A stretch of 55,209 nucleotides of DNA from Camelimonas fluminis (lineage in GTDB: Bacteria > Pseudomonadota > Alphaproteobacteria > Rhizobiales > Beijerinckiaceae). The stretch is taken from assembly GCF_014656355.1 (NCBI RefSeq), contig NZ_BNCG01000014.1, forward strand, positions 1 through 55,209. The letters are read 5' to 3'. Below, in pieces: positions 18,464 to 27,064 of this stretch (positions within the stretch are counted from its first letter, which is position 1; each line of letters starts with the position of its first letter). Made by a program: the position numbers and the translations under genes. The notes below the pieces were generated by a model, which saw only the letters and a program-made list of their open reading frames with translations, did not search any database and was not told the origin of the DNA.

Positions 18464-19126
18464 ATGTTGGCCACGCCGCCGCGCCTCGACCACGCCCCGT
18501 TCTACGACGCCGTGAGCAAAGGGGAGTTTCCGGCAGCCCACGACTTCATGCAGCGGCGCTATATCGCGCCGTTCCGCTACGGGAATCCATTGCGGCCGAT
18601 CCCGATATTCAGGGGCGTTTCATCCCGGCAGTGGGACGCCATCCAGGCCGCCGGCCTGAGGGGTGGAGCCGCCGCACCCTCCCCTGAGAGGCGGGCGTCA
18701 CGACCGGACATTGCGTCAGGCAGCCTGGAGCGTCCCACCGTCCTGTTCGGAGAGCCCTCACCTCACCAACACGGCGTCGACGATCTCCCGGAGGATCAGG
18801 CCGCCGACATGTTCCGCACAATCATCAGCTGCCGGACCGACGAATACGGCAGGGTGGTGGGAGAGGTGAGGATTACCTGCTGGAGAACCGGCGGGGACGG
18901 GCGGCCGGCGGCGACGAGCCGGCGAGCGTCATGGTCGGATCACGACCCGATCGATCTTCCCGCCAGCGCGACGGGCCATCACGCCATATCTGGCGCGCCC
19001 GGCAGAACCGCCCGCCGGGTGAAGCAAGACGATCTGCCCGGTGGAACAGGCCTTCGCCAGATCACGGGAGAGGGCCCCGTCAGGGACGGGATCCGCGACA
19101 TGGACGAGCTCATTCTCATTTCCTGA
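18464..19126 (+). CDS. Unrecognised accessory protein, weak ART-like N-terminal motif
   Basis: 220 residues, no family recognised. ATG at 18464 has GGAGA nine bases upstream. Residues 1-65 look folded: FYDAVSKGEFPAAHDFM, then RRYIAPFRYG and PIPIFRGVSSRQWDAIQAAG. The Phe-Arg-Gly-Val-Ser strand followed by a tryptophan helix resembles the first strand of ADP-ribosyltransferase folds (aromatic-Arg-Gly), but I cannot see a convincing STS or ExE motif, so this stays a weak guess. The remainder is Arg/Gly/Pro-rich and probably disordered, ending MDELILIS. There is no signal peptide. It lies in the gap between ilvB and miaA with a Pro-rich protein directly downstream on the same strand. Confidence 0.6.
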   Translation: MLATPPRLDHAPFYDAVSKGEFPAAHDFMQRRYIAPFRYGNPLRPIPIFRGVSSRQWDAIQAAGLRGGAAAPSPERRASRPDIASGSLERPTVLFGEPSPHQHGVDDLPEDQAADMFRTIISCRTDEYGRVVGEVRITCWRTGGDGRPAATSRRASWSDHDPIDLPASATGHHAISGAPGRTARRVKQDDLPGGTGLRQITGEGPVRDGIRDMDELILIS

Positions 19127-19197
19127 GGCAACGATCCCAATGCGACGGCCCGGGGTCCCCAGTGCGCGCGCTGACCCCGAACAGCAAGGAATGTCTC

Positions 19198-19830
19198 ATG
19201 GCTGAATGGTGGCGACGACCAACGCCATACCTGCTTCATCCGGAAGGTCCGGAAGATCCGCCAGACATCGCCCCACCCCGCAATGACCAGCATATCCAGG
19301 GCATTGTGCAACCCGTTAACCCGAATCCGCCGCCCAACCCCGACTTTCCGTGGGACATCCCGCCGATACCTCGCCCCAGATTGCGTCTGCAAGGCCGCGT
19401 CCCCACACCAGCTCCTCGCCTTCGCGGCGCGAACAGGCGGCTCACTCCCCCCCAACCACTTCCTAGGACCGTGCGCCTCTGGGCAGAGCCCCCGCCAGCC
19501 TCCCACACCATGAGAAACCCCACTGGCGCGGGGGCGGCGGAGGTCGCCGATCTCCCCATCGCGGCTGTGGCGCGCCCGACGCCGGTCCCGGCGCCGCGCA
19601 TGCGCTCACTGGCGCCGCGGAACGGAAACGGTCAGGGAGAGAGTTCCGGTCAGGCGTGGGGAGCAACGGCGGCGCCAGCCCAGCCGGGCCGCGTGCGCCC
19701 TCCAGCCATCGACGCCGGCCGCGACCCGGCGCCCGTCGCTGACGCGGGAGGCGGGGCCGCGCCTAACGATACGCTGGAAAATTTACTGGCCGACCTGGAT
19801 GATCTCACAAGATATTTCGGCGCCATTTGA
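19198..19830 (+). CDS. Unrecognised proline-rich accessory protein
   Basis: 210 residues, not recognised. ATG at 19198 is preceded by AAGGA at good spacing. Residues 1-180 are dominated by Pro, Arg, Ala and Gly (PNPPPNPDFPWDIPPIPRPR, later TPVPAPRMRSLAPRNGNG), so they are likely disordered. The last 20 residues (NDTLENLLADLDDLTRYFGA and a final Ile) form an acidic amphipathic helix that could be a docking tail. Third-position GC is lower than in the flanking housekeeping genes (many CCA, GAT, GTT codons), hinting at acquisition. It follows the previous gene by 71 bases and is probably co-transcribed. The architecture resembles secreted or scaffold proteins, but no secretion signal is visible. 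Confidence 0.55.
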   Translation: MAEWWRRPTPYLLHPEGPEDPPDIAPPRNDQHIQGIVQPVNPNPPPNPDFPWDIPPIPRPRLRLQGRVPTPAPRLRGANRRLTPPQPLPRTVRLWAEPPPASHTMRNPTGAGAAEVADLPIAAVARPTPVPAPRMRSLAPRNGNGQGESSGQAWGATAAPAQPGRVRPPAIDAGRDPAPVADAGGGAAPNDTLENLLADLDDLTRYFGAI

Positions 19831-20617
19831 CCCATCAACTGGCGGTATCCGCCAGAGGAGCCGGAGACAAAATCGCTAAATTGCGGCGCTGAACGACGGC
19901 GCAATCATTGTCGCTCACCAAAACAGCGGCCATCCGACCTGCGAGCTGGCTGGCCAATCGAGGCTACCGGCGCACGAAATGGCGCCCGCATCATCCCGCG
20001 AAAAGAGTTTGATCATGTTTCCCGAGCGGAGGTGCAGCAACGTCCCCCTGCCCGCGCGACGTCAGCGCTTCGGCCTGACGCGGGCAACGGCGCCCCGCTC
20101 AAGGTCCCGTCTGCCCGGATCAACGATCCCCGCGATTCCAGGGCATGCACGTCGTCCGGGCGCTCATGGCGCATGATGCGGATACGCGCCGCGTGATGAT
20201 GCCTGGTCGCAGACAACAGGTTTCAGCACGATGCCATCCGAAGTCACGTCCCGATTCAGGTTGCCAGCCGCCAGCTCGCTCCCGCCATCCGGATGCCCTG
20301 ATGCCCGGCGCGCCCGCGCGTTCAGGCGGCCGCGCGGCTTCGTGGCGCAACAGATTCGCCCCAACCTTTCAGCAGGGCGCGGCGCGCCAGCAGCAGGCAG
20401 CCGAATGGGAGACGCCTGTCATACGCGCGCTCAGGATCCCGGCCTGGCGTGAACCTCTGGAACTTCCCCGCCCCCCAATGCGCAACCGCCAACTCCAGCC
20501 GGGCGTCGCGTGGACGCCATGCCGATGAGGCGGAAGTCATGAAACCCGACGGCCCCTGGTTCCGCGCATACCGGAACAAAGCCGGCTTTCTGGTCACAGA
20601 AATATAAAAGCCATGCT
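19831..20617. other. 787 bases without convincing gene
   Basis: Several open frames exist, the longest plus-strand one at 20145-20528 (127 codons), but codon use is unlike the genome, ribosome-binding sites are poor and no family is recognisable. It may be decayed coding sequence of the accessory island. Confidence 0.4.
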
Positions 20618-21553
20618 TCAGACCGCCACCCACGTCCAGCCCGCCATCTGGTGGCGGAACCAGGTGAACTGGCGCTTGGCGTAATGGCGGGTGTCGGCTT
20701 TGCCGCGCGTCACCGCATCTTCCCGCGCGGCCGCGCCGCGCAGCCAGGCCGTCAGGCCCGGAACGCCGTGGGCGCGCATCACCGGCAGCGCCGGATCGAG
20801 GCCGCGCGCCGCGAGGCGCTTCACTTCCTCCACCGCCCCCTCGCGCATCATCTGGTCGAAGCGCGCGTCGATGCGCGCATACAGCGTCGCCCGTTCCGGA
20901 GCCAGGAACAGCCGCTGCGTCCGCGCCGCAGCCAACGGCCCGGCGACGCGCTGCTCCTGGAACGCTGCAAGGGAACGACCGGTCGCCGCGACCACCTCAA
21001 GCGCCCGCAGGATGCGCTGGCGGTCTCCCGGCTCAAGACGGGCGGCCATCAGCGGATCGCGCGCGGCGAGGCGCGCATGCAGGGCGTCGCCGGCCAGCAG
21101 TTCAGCTTCGGCGCGCAGGGCGGCGCGCAGCTCCGGCGGCACGGGCGGAATATCCGACAACCCCTCCAGCAGCGCCCGGAAATACAGGCCGGTGCCGCCA
21201 ACGAAGATAGGCGTCAGGGCAAGATCGCGGGCCCGCTGCAACTCCTGCTCCGCCGCCGCCAGCCAGCGCGCCACCGAATAATTCTCCGCCCCGTCAACGA
21301 CGCCGTAGAGCCGGTGGGGAGCAGCCTGTTCGTCAGCGGCGGACGGGCGGGCGGTGAGCACATGCAGGTCCCGGTAGATCTGCATGGAGTCGGCGTTGAT
21401 GACCACGCCATTGAGACGCCGGGCCATGTCGATGGCCAGTGCGGACTTGCCGGATGCGGTCGGGCCTGCGATGAGAACCGCGTCCACGGGTTCGCCGGGC
21501 AAGATCACGTCCGCGAGGGCCTTCCGTTCCGGTTCTTCCACGATAGCAGCCAC
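20618..21553 (-). CDS. miaA: tRNA dimethylallyltransferase
   Basis: About 311 residues from the GTG at 21553. MiaA adds a dimethylallyl group to A37 of tRNAs that read UNN codons. The P-loop LIAGPTASGKSALAIDMA is near residues 27-44. INADSMQIYRDL, FVGGTGLYFRALLEGL and the C-terminal RHYAKRQFTWFRHQ follow, all characteristic. The start is uncertain: GTG at 21553 has AGGGA upstream, but in-frame GTG codons further in would bring the P-loop nearer the N-terminus, as is usual in the family. With 21553 the start codon is only five bases from that of divergent serB. Confidence 0.93.
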   Translation of the reverse strand: MAAIVEEPERKALADVILPGEPVDAVLIAGPTASGKSALAIDMARRLNGVVINADSMQIYRDLHVLTARPSAADEQAAPHRLYGVVDGAENYSVARWLAAAEQELQRARDLALTPIFVGGTGLYFRALLEGLSDIPPVPPELRAALRAEAELLAGDALHARLAARDPLMAARLEPGDRQRILRALEVVAATGRSLAAFQEQRVAGPLAAARTQRLFLAPERATLYARIDARFDQMMREGAVEEVKRLAARGLDPALPVMRAHGVPGLTAWLRGAAAREDAVTRGKADTRHYAKRQFTWFRHQMAGWTWVAV

Positions 21554-21558
21554 GCGCC

Positions 21559-22512
21559 ATGTCCCTTGCAACTCATCAAACCGAAGCTTCTGTCGCGACC
21601 CTGGTCGCAAGTCCAGCCCTCGCCGGCTCCGGGCTGCTCGCGGCGCACGGCCCCAACAGCCTCGTCCCGCGACTGAAGATGCTGGCGGCGTCGTTGGCCA
21701 GCGGCCCCGTATTCACCACCGAGCTGGCGGAAGACCGGGCCGTGGATCTGGTGTTTCCGTCGCCGGCGCCGGTCGATCTGATCGAGGCGCAGTTGCGCGC
21801 CCTGATCGATGAGGCCAGGGCGCCCGTGGACATTATCGTCCAGCCGGCGGCGCATCGCCGCAAGCAACTGTTCCTCGCCGACATGGATTCGACCATGATC
21901 GGCCAGGAATGCATCGATGAGCTGGCGGATTTCGTCGGCCTGAAGCCGCAGGTGTCTGAGATCACCGAGCGGGCCATGCGCGGCGAGCTGGCGTTCGAGC
22001 CGGCGCTGCGCGAGCGGGTCGCCCTGTTGAAGGGGCTCGACCTTTCGGTGGTTGACGCCATCGTCGCCGACCGGCTGATCCTGACGCCCGGCGGGCGTGA
22101 GCTGGTGATGACCATGCGCGCCAATGGCGCCCACACCTGCCTCGTCTCGGGCGGCTTCACCGTGTTCACCGGCCCGATCAGCGAGAAGATCGGCTTTCAC
22201 GAGCACCATTCCAACACGCTCGCATACGCCGACGGCAAACTGACCGGCGTGGTGATCGATCCCATTCTGGGCCGCGAGGCCAAGAAGGCGACGTTGCTGC
22301 GGCTGCGCGAGGAGCTGAAGCTGCCTCCCGAAGCGGTGATGGCGGTGGGCGACGGCGCCAATGATCTCGACATGCTGCAGGAGGCGGGGCTCGGCGTCGC
22401 CTATTACGCCAAGCCCGCAGTAGCCGCCGCCGCCAGCGCCCGCATCAACCATACGGATCTGGCCACCCTGCTGTTCGCGCAGGGCTATCGCGAGGAAGAA
22501 TTCGTGCGCTGA
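21559..22512 (+). CDS. serB: Phosphoserine phosphatase
   Basis: 317 residues. It removes phosphate from O-phosphoserine, the last step of serine synthesis. The HAD core has LADMDSTMIGQECIDELA with the nucleophile and acid aspartates at about 108 and 110, CLVSGGFTVF (motif II) and GDGANDLDMLQEAGLGVAY (motif III). The N-terminal 95 residues are the ACT-like region seen in long SerB proteins, beginning with SVATLVASPA. No clear ribosome-binding site precedes the ATG. The promoter must lie inside the divergent miaA gene because only a few bases separate the two starts. Confidence 0.95.
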   Translation: MSLATHQTEASVATLVASPALAGSGLLAAHGPNSLVPRLKMLAASLASGPVFTTELAEDRAVDLVFPSPAPVDLIEAQLRALIDEARAPVDIIVQPAAHRRKQLFLADMDSTMIGQECIDELADFVGLKPQVSEITERAMRGELAFEPALRERVALLKGLDLSVVDAIVADRLILTPGGRELVMTMRANGAHTCLVSGGFTVFTGPISEKIGFHEHHSNTLAYADGKLTGVVIDPILGREAKKATLLRLREELKLPPEAVMAVGDGANDLDMLQEAGLGVAYYAKPAVAAAASARINHTDLATLLFAQGYREEEFVR

Positions 22513-22560
22513 CGCCGAAACCTGGCGGGCCTGGCCCACCGGGAGCCTGGATGGCGGAAC

Positions 22561-22598
22561 AAAAAAGCCGGGTCCCTGCGGACCCGGCTTTCATTTTG
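22561..22598. terminator. Bidirectional terminator, serB / degP
   Basis: AAGCCGGGTCC and GGACCCGGCTT form an 11-bp stem around CTGC. An A-run on the left and a T-rich right flank let it serve serB (plus) and degP (minus). Confidence 0.8.
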
Positions 22599-22672
22599 CC
22601 TGCCGTCTGACATGACGGCCGCGACGGAACCAGGACTGGCCCGGGCGCGCCAGGCCAGCCATTTGCCCGTCC

Positions 22673-24151
22673 TTACTCGATGGGCAGCGCCACGAAGCGG
22701 ACGTCGCCGCGCGGATTGGCGACCAGCAGCAGGGCGGACTTCTTGCCGTCCTTCTTCAGGGCGTCGATGCGCTTCGTCACGTCGGCCGGCGACGCCACCT
22801 GCTCCTGGTTCACCTCGACGATGGTGTCGCCAGGCTGCAGGCGCTTTTCAGCAGCGCGGGAATCGGGGTCGACGCGAATGACCAGAGCGCCCTTGACGTC
22901 GTCCTTGATGTTGAAGCGGCTGCGGCCTTCCGACGTCAGCGGAGCCAGGTCAAGGCCGAGGGTCTTGCTGACGGTTGGCTTGGCGACGCCAGGCACGTTC
23001 TCACCGCGCGCGGCCATTTCCTTCTCGCCGTCCTCAAGACGGCCAAGCTTGATCTTCAGCGTGACTTCCTTGCCCTTGCGGACGACAACCACGTCGGTTT
23101 CCTTGCCGACGGGCGAGAACGACACGATGCGCGGCAGCTCACGGCTGTCCTTCACATCCTGACCATCAAAGCGAATGATCACGTCGCCCACCTGCATGCC
23201 AGCCGGCTTCGCAGGGCCCTTCTCATCAATGCCAGCGACCAGGGCGCCGCGCGCCTTGCCGAGACCAAGCGCCTCGGCCGTGGCGTCGTCGACGTTCTGG
23301 ATGCGCACGCCGAGCCAGCCGCGACGGGTCTCGCCGAACTTCTGCAACTGCTCGATCACCGGCGCGGCCAGCGATGAAGGCACGGAGAAACCGATGCCGA
23401 CCGAACCGCCGCTGGGCGACAGGATGGCGGTGTTGATGCCAACCACCTCGCCGGCCATGTTGAACAGCGGACCGCCGGAATTGCCCTTGTTGATCGCCGC
23501 GTCGGTCTGGATGTAGCTGTCGTACGGACCCTGATCGATATTGCGGTTGATGGCGGAGACGATGCCGGCCGAAACCGAGCCGCCGAGGCCAAACGGGTTG
23601 CCGATGGCCAGCACCCACTCACCGATGCGCATCTTGCTGGAATCGCCGAACTTCACGGCGGTCAGCTTCGTCGCGCCCGGCTTGACGCGCAGCACCGCCA
23701 GGTCGAGCTTGGAATCCTTGCCGACGATCTCGGCCTTCATCTTGGTGCCGTCATTGAGAATCACCTCGACGTCATTGGCGTCGCCAATCACGTGATTGTT
23801 GGTGACCACGACGCCGGCGGCGTCAATGATGAACCCGGAGCCGAGCGAGCTGGACTTGCGCTGGCGGCGCGGTCCTTCACCAGGTCCACCCGGTCCGCCG
23901 GGGCCGCCGCGACGGTTGAAGAACTCCTCGAACAGGTCCTCAAACGGCGTGCCGCGCGGGATCTGCGGCAGCATGCGGTCCTTGCCCTGCTCCACCGTCG
24001 TCGTCGCCGAGATATTCACGACGGCGTTGGTGACCTGGTCGGCAAGATCCTCGAATCCGGCGGGGCCGCGGGCCTGCGCCGGGGCGGCGCCAAACGCCAG
24101 CCCGAGCGCCAGCGCTGCGGCCGCCATGATGTTGAATCCAGCAAATTTCAT
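22673..24151 (-). CDS. degP: Periplasmic serine protease, DegP/HtrA (Do) family
   Basis: 492 residues. A signal peptide (1-27, ending APAQA) is followed by a trypsin-like domain with triad His120 (VTNNHVIGDA), Asp150 (KLDLAVLRV) and Ser225 (NKGNSGGPLF). Two PDZ domains occupy about 275-380 and 395-490, with GWLGVRIQNV beginning the first. It degrades or refolds misfolded envelope proteins. A Gly/Pro-rich, charged insertion (about 80-100) forms the LA-loop region. GGAGGA is three bases before the ATG, so spacing is tight. It is last in a run with hflK, hflC and a DUF2065 gene, a grouping common in Proteobacteria and devoted to membrane and envelope quality control. Confidence 0.95.
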   Translation of the reverse strand: MKFAGFNIMAAAALALGLAFGAAPAQARGPAGFEDLADQVTNAVVNISATTTVEQGKDRMLPQIPRGTPFEDLFEEFFNRRGGPGGPGGPGEGPRRQRKSSSLGSGFIIDAAGVVVTNNHVIGDANDVEVILNDGTKMKAEIVGKDSKLDLAVLRVKPGATKLTAVKFGDSSKMRIGEWVLAIGNPFGLGGSVSAGIVSAINRNIDQGPYDSYIQTDAAINKGNSGGPLFNMAGEVVGINTAILSPSGGSVGIGFSVPSSLAAPVIEQLQKFGETRRGWLGVRIQNVDDATAEALGLGKARGALVAGIDEKGPAKPAGMQVGDVIIRFDGQDVKDSRELPRIVSFSPVGKETDVVVVRKGKEVTLKIKLGRLEDGEKEMAARGENVPGVAKPTVSKTLGLDLAPLTSEGRSRFNIKDDVKGALVIRVDPDSRAAEKRLQPGDTIVEVNQEQVASPADVTKRIDALKKDGKKSALLLVANPRGDVRFVALPIE

Positions 24152-24380
24152 AAATCCTCCTTGCCCGCGCACGCGCGCTGCGACAGGCCGGTTCGGGAGG
24201 CGCAGGTCCATCGTCCTGCGCCAGAGCCAGATCGGTTCATATGGGCGCCGGAGCGCGCGCATATGAATGGTGAATCCGTCGCTATCGAATATGTCAGGAA
24301 ACGGTTTGCCTGATCCATGAATCAGGATCGCGCCCTGGCAAGATCATGCATCAGAATCAGAAACGTCCGGGCAGCACAAT

Positions 24381-24566
24381 CTACCCCCGACAAAGCCAAA
24401 TGATGGCGACGCCGGCAACCGCTGCGACAACACCCGCCATGCGCAGACGTTCCCCGGGCGTTTCAAGAACTTCGGCGGCCATCCGGCGGGTGAAATCCGG
24501 GGCGCAGGCCATCAACAGACCTTCGATGGCCAGCAGCAGCCCCAAGGCGACGACGAGATCGGTCAC
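24381..24566 (-). CDS. DUF2065 small membrane protein
   Basis: About 61 residues with two hydrophobic helices: DLVVALGLLLAIEGLLMACAP, then MAGVVAAVAGVAIIWLC, and the family-typical link PGERLRMAG. DUF2065 (YjeT-like) proteins sit beside hflC in many Proteobacteria, but their role is unknown. The GTG at 24566 has AAGG seven bases upstream and gives the usual length; an ATG at 24587 would add seven residues. Confidence 0.85.
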   Translation of the reverse strand: MTDLVVALGLLLAIEGLLMACAPDFTRRMAAEVLETPGERLRMAGVVAAVAGVAIIWLCRG

Positions 24567-24609
24567 GACGCTGCCTTTCTGGCGCATTTGTCGAGATCTG
24601 GTAAGGCGC

Positions 24610-24628
24610 AGGGGGCCAAAGGCCCCCT
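24610..24628 (-). other. Intercistronic hairpin between hflC and DUF2065
   Basis: AGGGGGCC and GGCCCCCT pair around a 3-base loop; no T-run follows. It could be a stability or processing element within the operon. Confidence 0.4.
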
Positions 24629-24677
24629 GAACAGGTTTCCGCGCGCCGGACCACCTGTCCGGACGCGCGTCTGAGCC

Positions 24678-25586
24678 TCAGGGGCGCGCCGGGGCGCCCG
24701 CCTGCGGTTGCCCGGGAGCCGCCGCAGCGGGGTTGTGGAAGTATCGGAAGAACTCCGAATCCGGCGACAGCACCATGCGCGTGTCGCTGCCCTTCAGCGA
24801 GCCTTCATAGGCCTGCATCGAGCGGAAGAACGAGAAGAACGACGGGTCCTTGCCATACGCCGCCGCCAGGATGCGGTTGCGATCGGCGTCGCCCTGGCCG
24901 CGCAGCTCCTCGCTCTTGCGGTTGGCCTCGGCCAGCAGCACCGTGACCTCACGCTCGGCGTTGGCGCGGATGCCCTGGGCGATCTGCGAACCCTGGGCGC
25001 GGATGTCCGCCGCCTCGCGCTCGCGCTCGGTCTTCATGCGCTGGAACACCGCCTCGCTGTTCTGTTCGGGCAAATCCACCCGACGCAGACGCACGTCCAC
25101 CACCTCGATGCCGAGGCTGGCGGCCTGACGGTTCACGTCCGCGCGGATGCGCTTCATCAGCCGGTCGCGCTCATCCTTGACGATCGCAGTGAACGTGGCC
25201 TCGGCCAGCACCGAACGGGTCGTCGAATTGACCATCGGCGTCAGGCGCTGGTTGGCGCCCGGAATGGTGCCGACGGTTTGATAGAACAGCAGCGGATTGA
25301 CGACGCGATAGCGGGTGAAGGTGTCAACCACCAGACGCTTCTGGTCAGCGGCGATGACCTCCTGAACCGGCAGGTCAAGATCCAGCACGCGACGGTCGAC
25401 ATAGACGACATTCTCGATGAACGGGATCTTGAAATACAGGCCCGGCTTCTGGATCACCGCGCGAACGCGGCCCAGCTGCAGCACGACGGCCTCCTGGGTC
25501 TGCCCGACCACGAAGGCGCCCGCATAGATCGCCACGGCGACGACGAGGACGACGATGACGCCGAGGGTTTTCAGGGTGCTGTTCAT
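24678..25586 (-). CDS. hflC: HflC, SPFH-domain subunit of the HflKC complex
   Basis: 302 residues. An N-terminal membrane helix (about 8-28, LGVIVVLVVAVAIYAGAFVV) is followed by the SPFH/band-7 domain, beginning with TQEAVVLQLGRVRAVIQKPG and containing DVRLRRVDLPEQNSEAVFQRM. A coiled-coil and Ala/Pro tail ends the protein. HflC with HflK forms a large inner-membrane ring that encloses and restrains the FtsH protease. The start codon overlaps the hflK stop (ATGA), indicating translational coupling. Confidence 0.96.
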   Translation of the reverse strand: MNSTLKTLGVIVVLVVAVAIYAGAFVVGQTQEAVVLQLGRVRAVIQKPGLYFKIPFIENVVYVDRRVLDLDLPVQEVIAADQKRLVVDTFTRYRVVNPLLFYQTVGTIPGANQRLTPMVNSTTRSVLAEATFTAIVKDERDRLMKRIRADVNRQAASLGIEVVDVRLRRVDLPEQNSEAVFQRMKTEREREAADIRAQGSQIAQGIRANAEREVTVLLAEANRKSEELRGQGDADRNRILAAAYGKDPSFFSFFRSMQAYEGSLKGSDTRMVLSPDSEFFRYFHNPAAAAPGQPQAGAPARP

Positions 25587-26740
25587 CGTGCGGCCTCCCC
25601 GTCAGCGGCCGCGCCCGAACGGCGTTGCAACTGGTCAAGCGGCAGATAGGGAACGACGCCCTGGCCGCCCTTCTGGTCGATGATGACCTTGTCGGAGTCC
25701 TTCAGCACGTTTTCCATGGTTTCCAGATACATACGCTCGCGAATGATCGCCGGCGCCTTGCGATACTGCTCGTAGACCGAATTGAAGCGCGCGGCCTGAC
25801 CTTCCGCGTCCTTGACGGAGCGCTCCCTGTAGCCCTCGGCCTGCTGCACGACCCCAATCGCCTTGCCGCGCGCCTCCGGCACGATGCGGCTGGCGTAGGT
25901 TTCGGCCTCGTTGCGCATGCGGTCCTGATCCTGACGTGCGGCCTGCACGTCGCGGAACGCGTCAATGACCTGCTGCGGCGGGTCGACGCGAAGCAGGTTC
26001 ACCTGAACGATGACCACGCCAGCGCCGTAGCTGTTGAGCGTGCCCTGCATCAGTTGCCGGACATCCTCCTGGATGGCGGCGCGGTCCGAAGTCAGGATGG
26101 CCTGGATGTTGCGCCGGCCGACAACCTCGCGCATGGCGCTTTCAGCGACCACACGGATCGTGCCGTCAGGGTTCTGGAGGTTGAAGACGTAATCCTGCGC
26201 CTGGGCCTTGTTCACGACCCACTGCACTTCAAAGCTGATGTCGACGATGTTCTCGTCGCCCGTGAGCATCAGTCCCTCTTCGGTCACCGGCCGCTGCTGC
26301 AGGCGGGTGCGCGAAACATCGGTGGTCCGCATGCCGATCTCGATGGTCCTGCGCCCCGTCACGTCCGGGCGAAGAACCTGGCCAATTGGCCAAGGGAAGT
26401 TGTAACGCAAGCCCTCGCCGGTCTGTCCGACATATTTGCCGAACACCAGATTGATGCCGACCTGGGTGGGGCCGACCTGGTAAAAGCCCGTGAGCAGCCA
26501 CAAGGCGATGGCGCCCAGAGCCGCAAGCAGAATGGTGCGAAGACCGGGGCCGCCGCTCTGTCCGCCGGGGAAGACGCTTCTCAGCCGGTCCTGGCCGCGC
26601 CGCAGCAGATCCTCAAGGTCGGGGGGGCCGCCGGGATTCCGTTGCGGCCCCTGTCCCCAGGGCCCCTGGTTGCGCGGTCCCCAGGGACCGCCGCCATTGC
26701 CGCCGCTACCGCCGCCGCCACTCTGATTGCTCCAAGGCAT
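25583..26740 (-). CDS. hflK: HflK, SPFH-domain subunit of the HflKC complex
   Basis: 385 residues. The N-terminal 60 residues are Gly/Pro/Gln-rich and cytoplasmic (GGGGSGGNGGGPWGPRN), then a membrane helix at about 68-86, then the periplasmic SPFH domain, with YQVGPTQVGINLVFGKYV at its start and FRDVQAARQDQDRMRNEAE in the helical region. It pairs with HflC to regulate FtsH. The low-complexity N-terminus is longer in glycine than usual but typical of the family. Confidence 0.96.
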   Translation of the reverse strand: MPWSNQSGGGGSGGNGGGPWGPRNQGPWGQGPQRNPGGPPDLEDLLRRGQDRLRSVFPGGQSGGPGLRTILLAALGAIALWLLTGFYQVGPTQVGINLVFGKYVGQTGEGLRYNFPWPIGQVLRPDVTGRRTIEIGMRTTDVSRTRLQQRPVTEEGLMLTGDENIVDISFEVQWVVNKAQAQDYVFNLQNPDGTIRVVAESAMREVVGRRNIQAILTSDRAAIQEDVRQLMQGTLNSYGAGVVIVQVNLLRVDPPQQVIDAFRDVQAARQDQDRMRNEAETYASRIVPEARGKAIGVVQQAEGYRERSVKDAEGQAARFNSVYEQYRKAPAIIRERMYLETMENVLKDSDKVIIDQKGGQGVVPYLPLDQLQRRSGAAADGEAAR

Positions 26741-27064
26741 CGATCTGTCATTCCCCTTTCAAAGCGCGCCGGTTCCGCATTCTCTCCTGCCCCGCCAGGC
26801 GGCGGGCAGAAGCACAGAGCGGTTTTCATATGTCTGGAGCAGGTTCGCATCGGCCTGACCTGGAGGCCCTGCCGGAACATGCTTCTGGCGCCGGACGCAG
26901 ATCCCTTCGCCGCCATGCTTTTTTACGTCTGCTTTTGTTGGTTGCCCACGCGCGCCTGTCAACCAGGGCAGATAGTCATTGAATCCTTGCGGCACAATGC
27001 GCGGCGCGGTTTTTTGGCGCGAAGGCGACGTCCGGAGACCGCCGCCTCCGAAGGGGAGCGCCCG
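26741..27064. other. Intergenic region folA / hflK without visible gene
   Basis: 324 bases. No coding signature; it presumably holds the hflK promoter. Confidence 0.4.

Noticed and set aside
20145-20528. 127-codon plus-strand frame in the accessory gap
   Set aside because: Poor start region, mixed third-position composition and no family similarity; kept only as a possible remnant.
20322-20633. Minus-strand frame overlapping the end of miaA
   Set aside because: Overlaps miaA and lacks a ribosome-binding site or known features.
26741-27064. Possible small gene between folA and hflK on the minus strand
   Set aside because: Frame of 78 codons lacks a Shine-Dalgarno and has no recognisable content.
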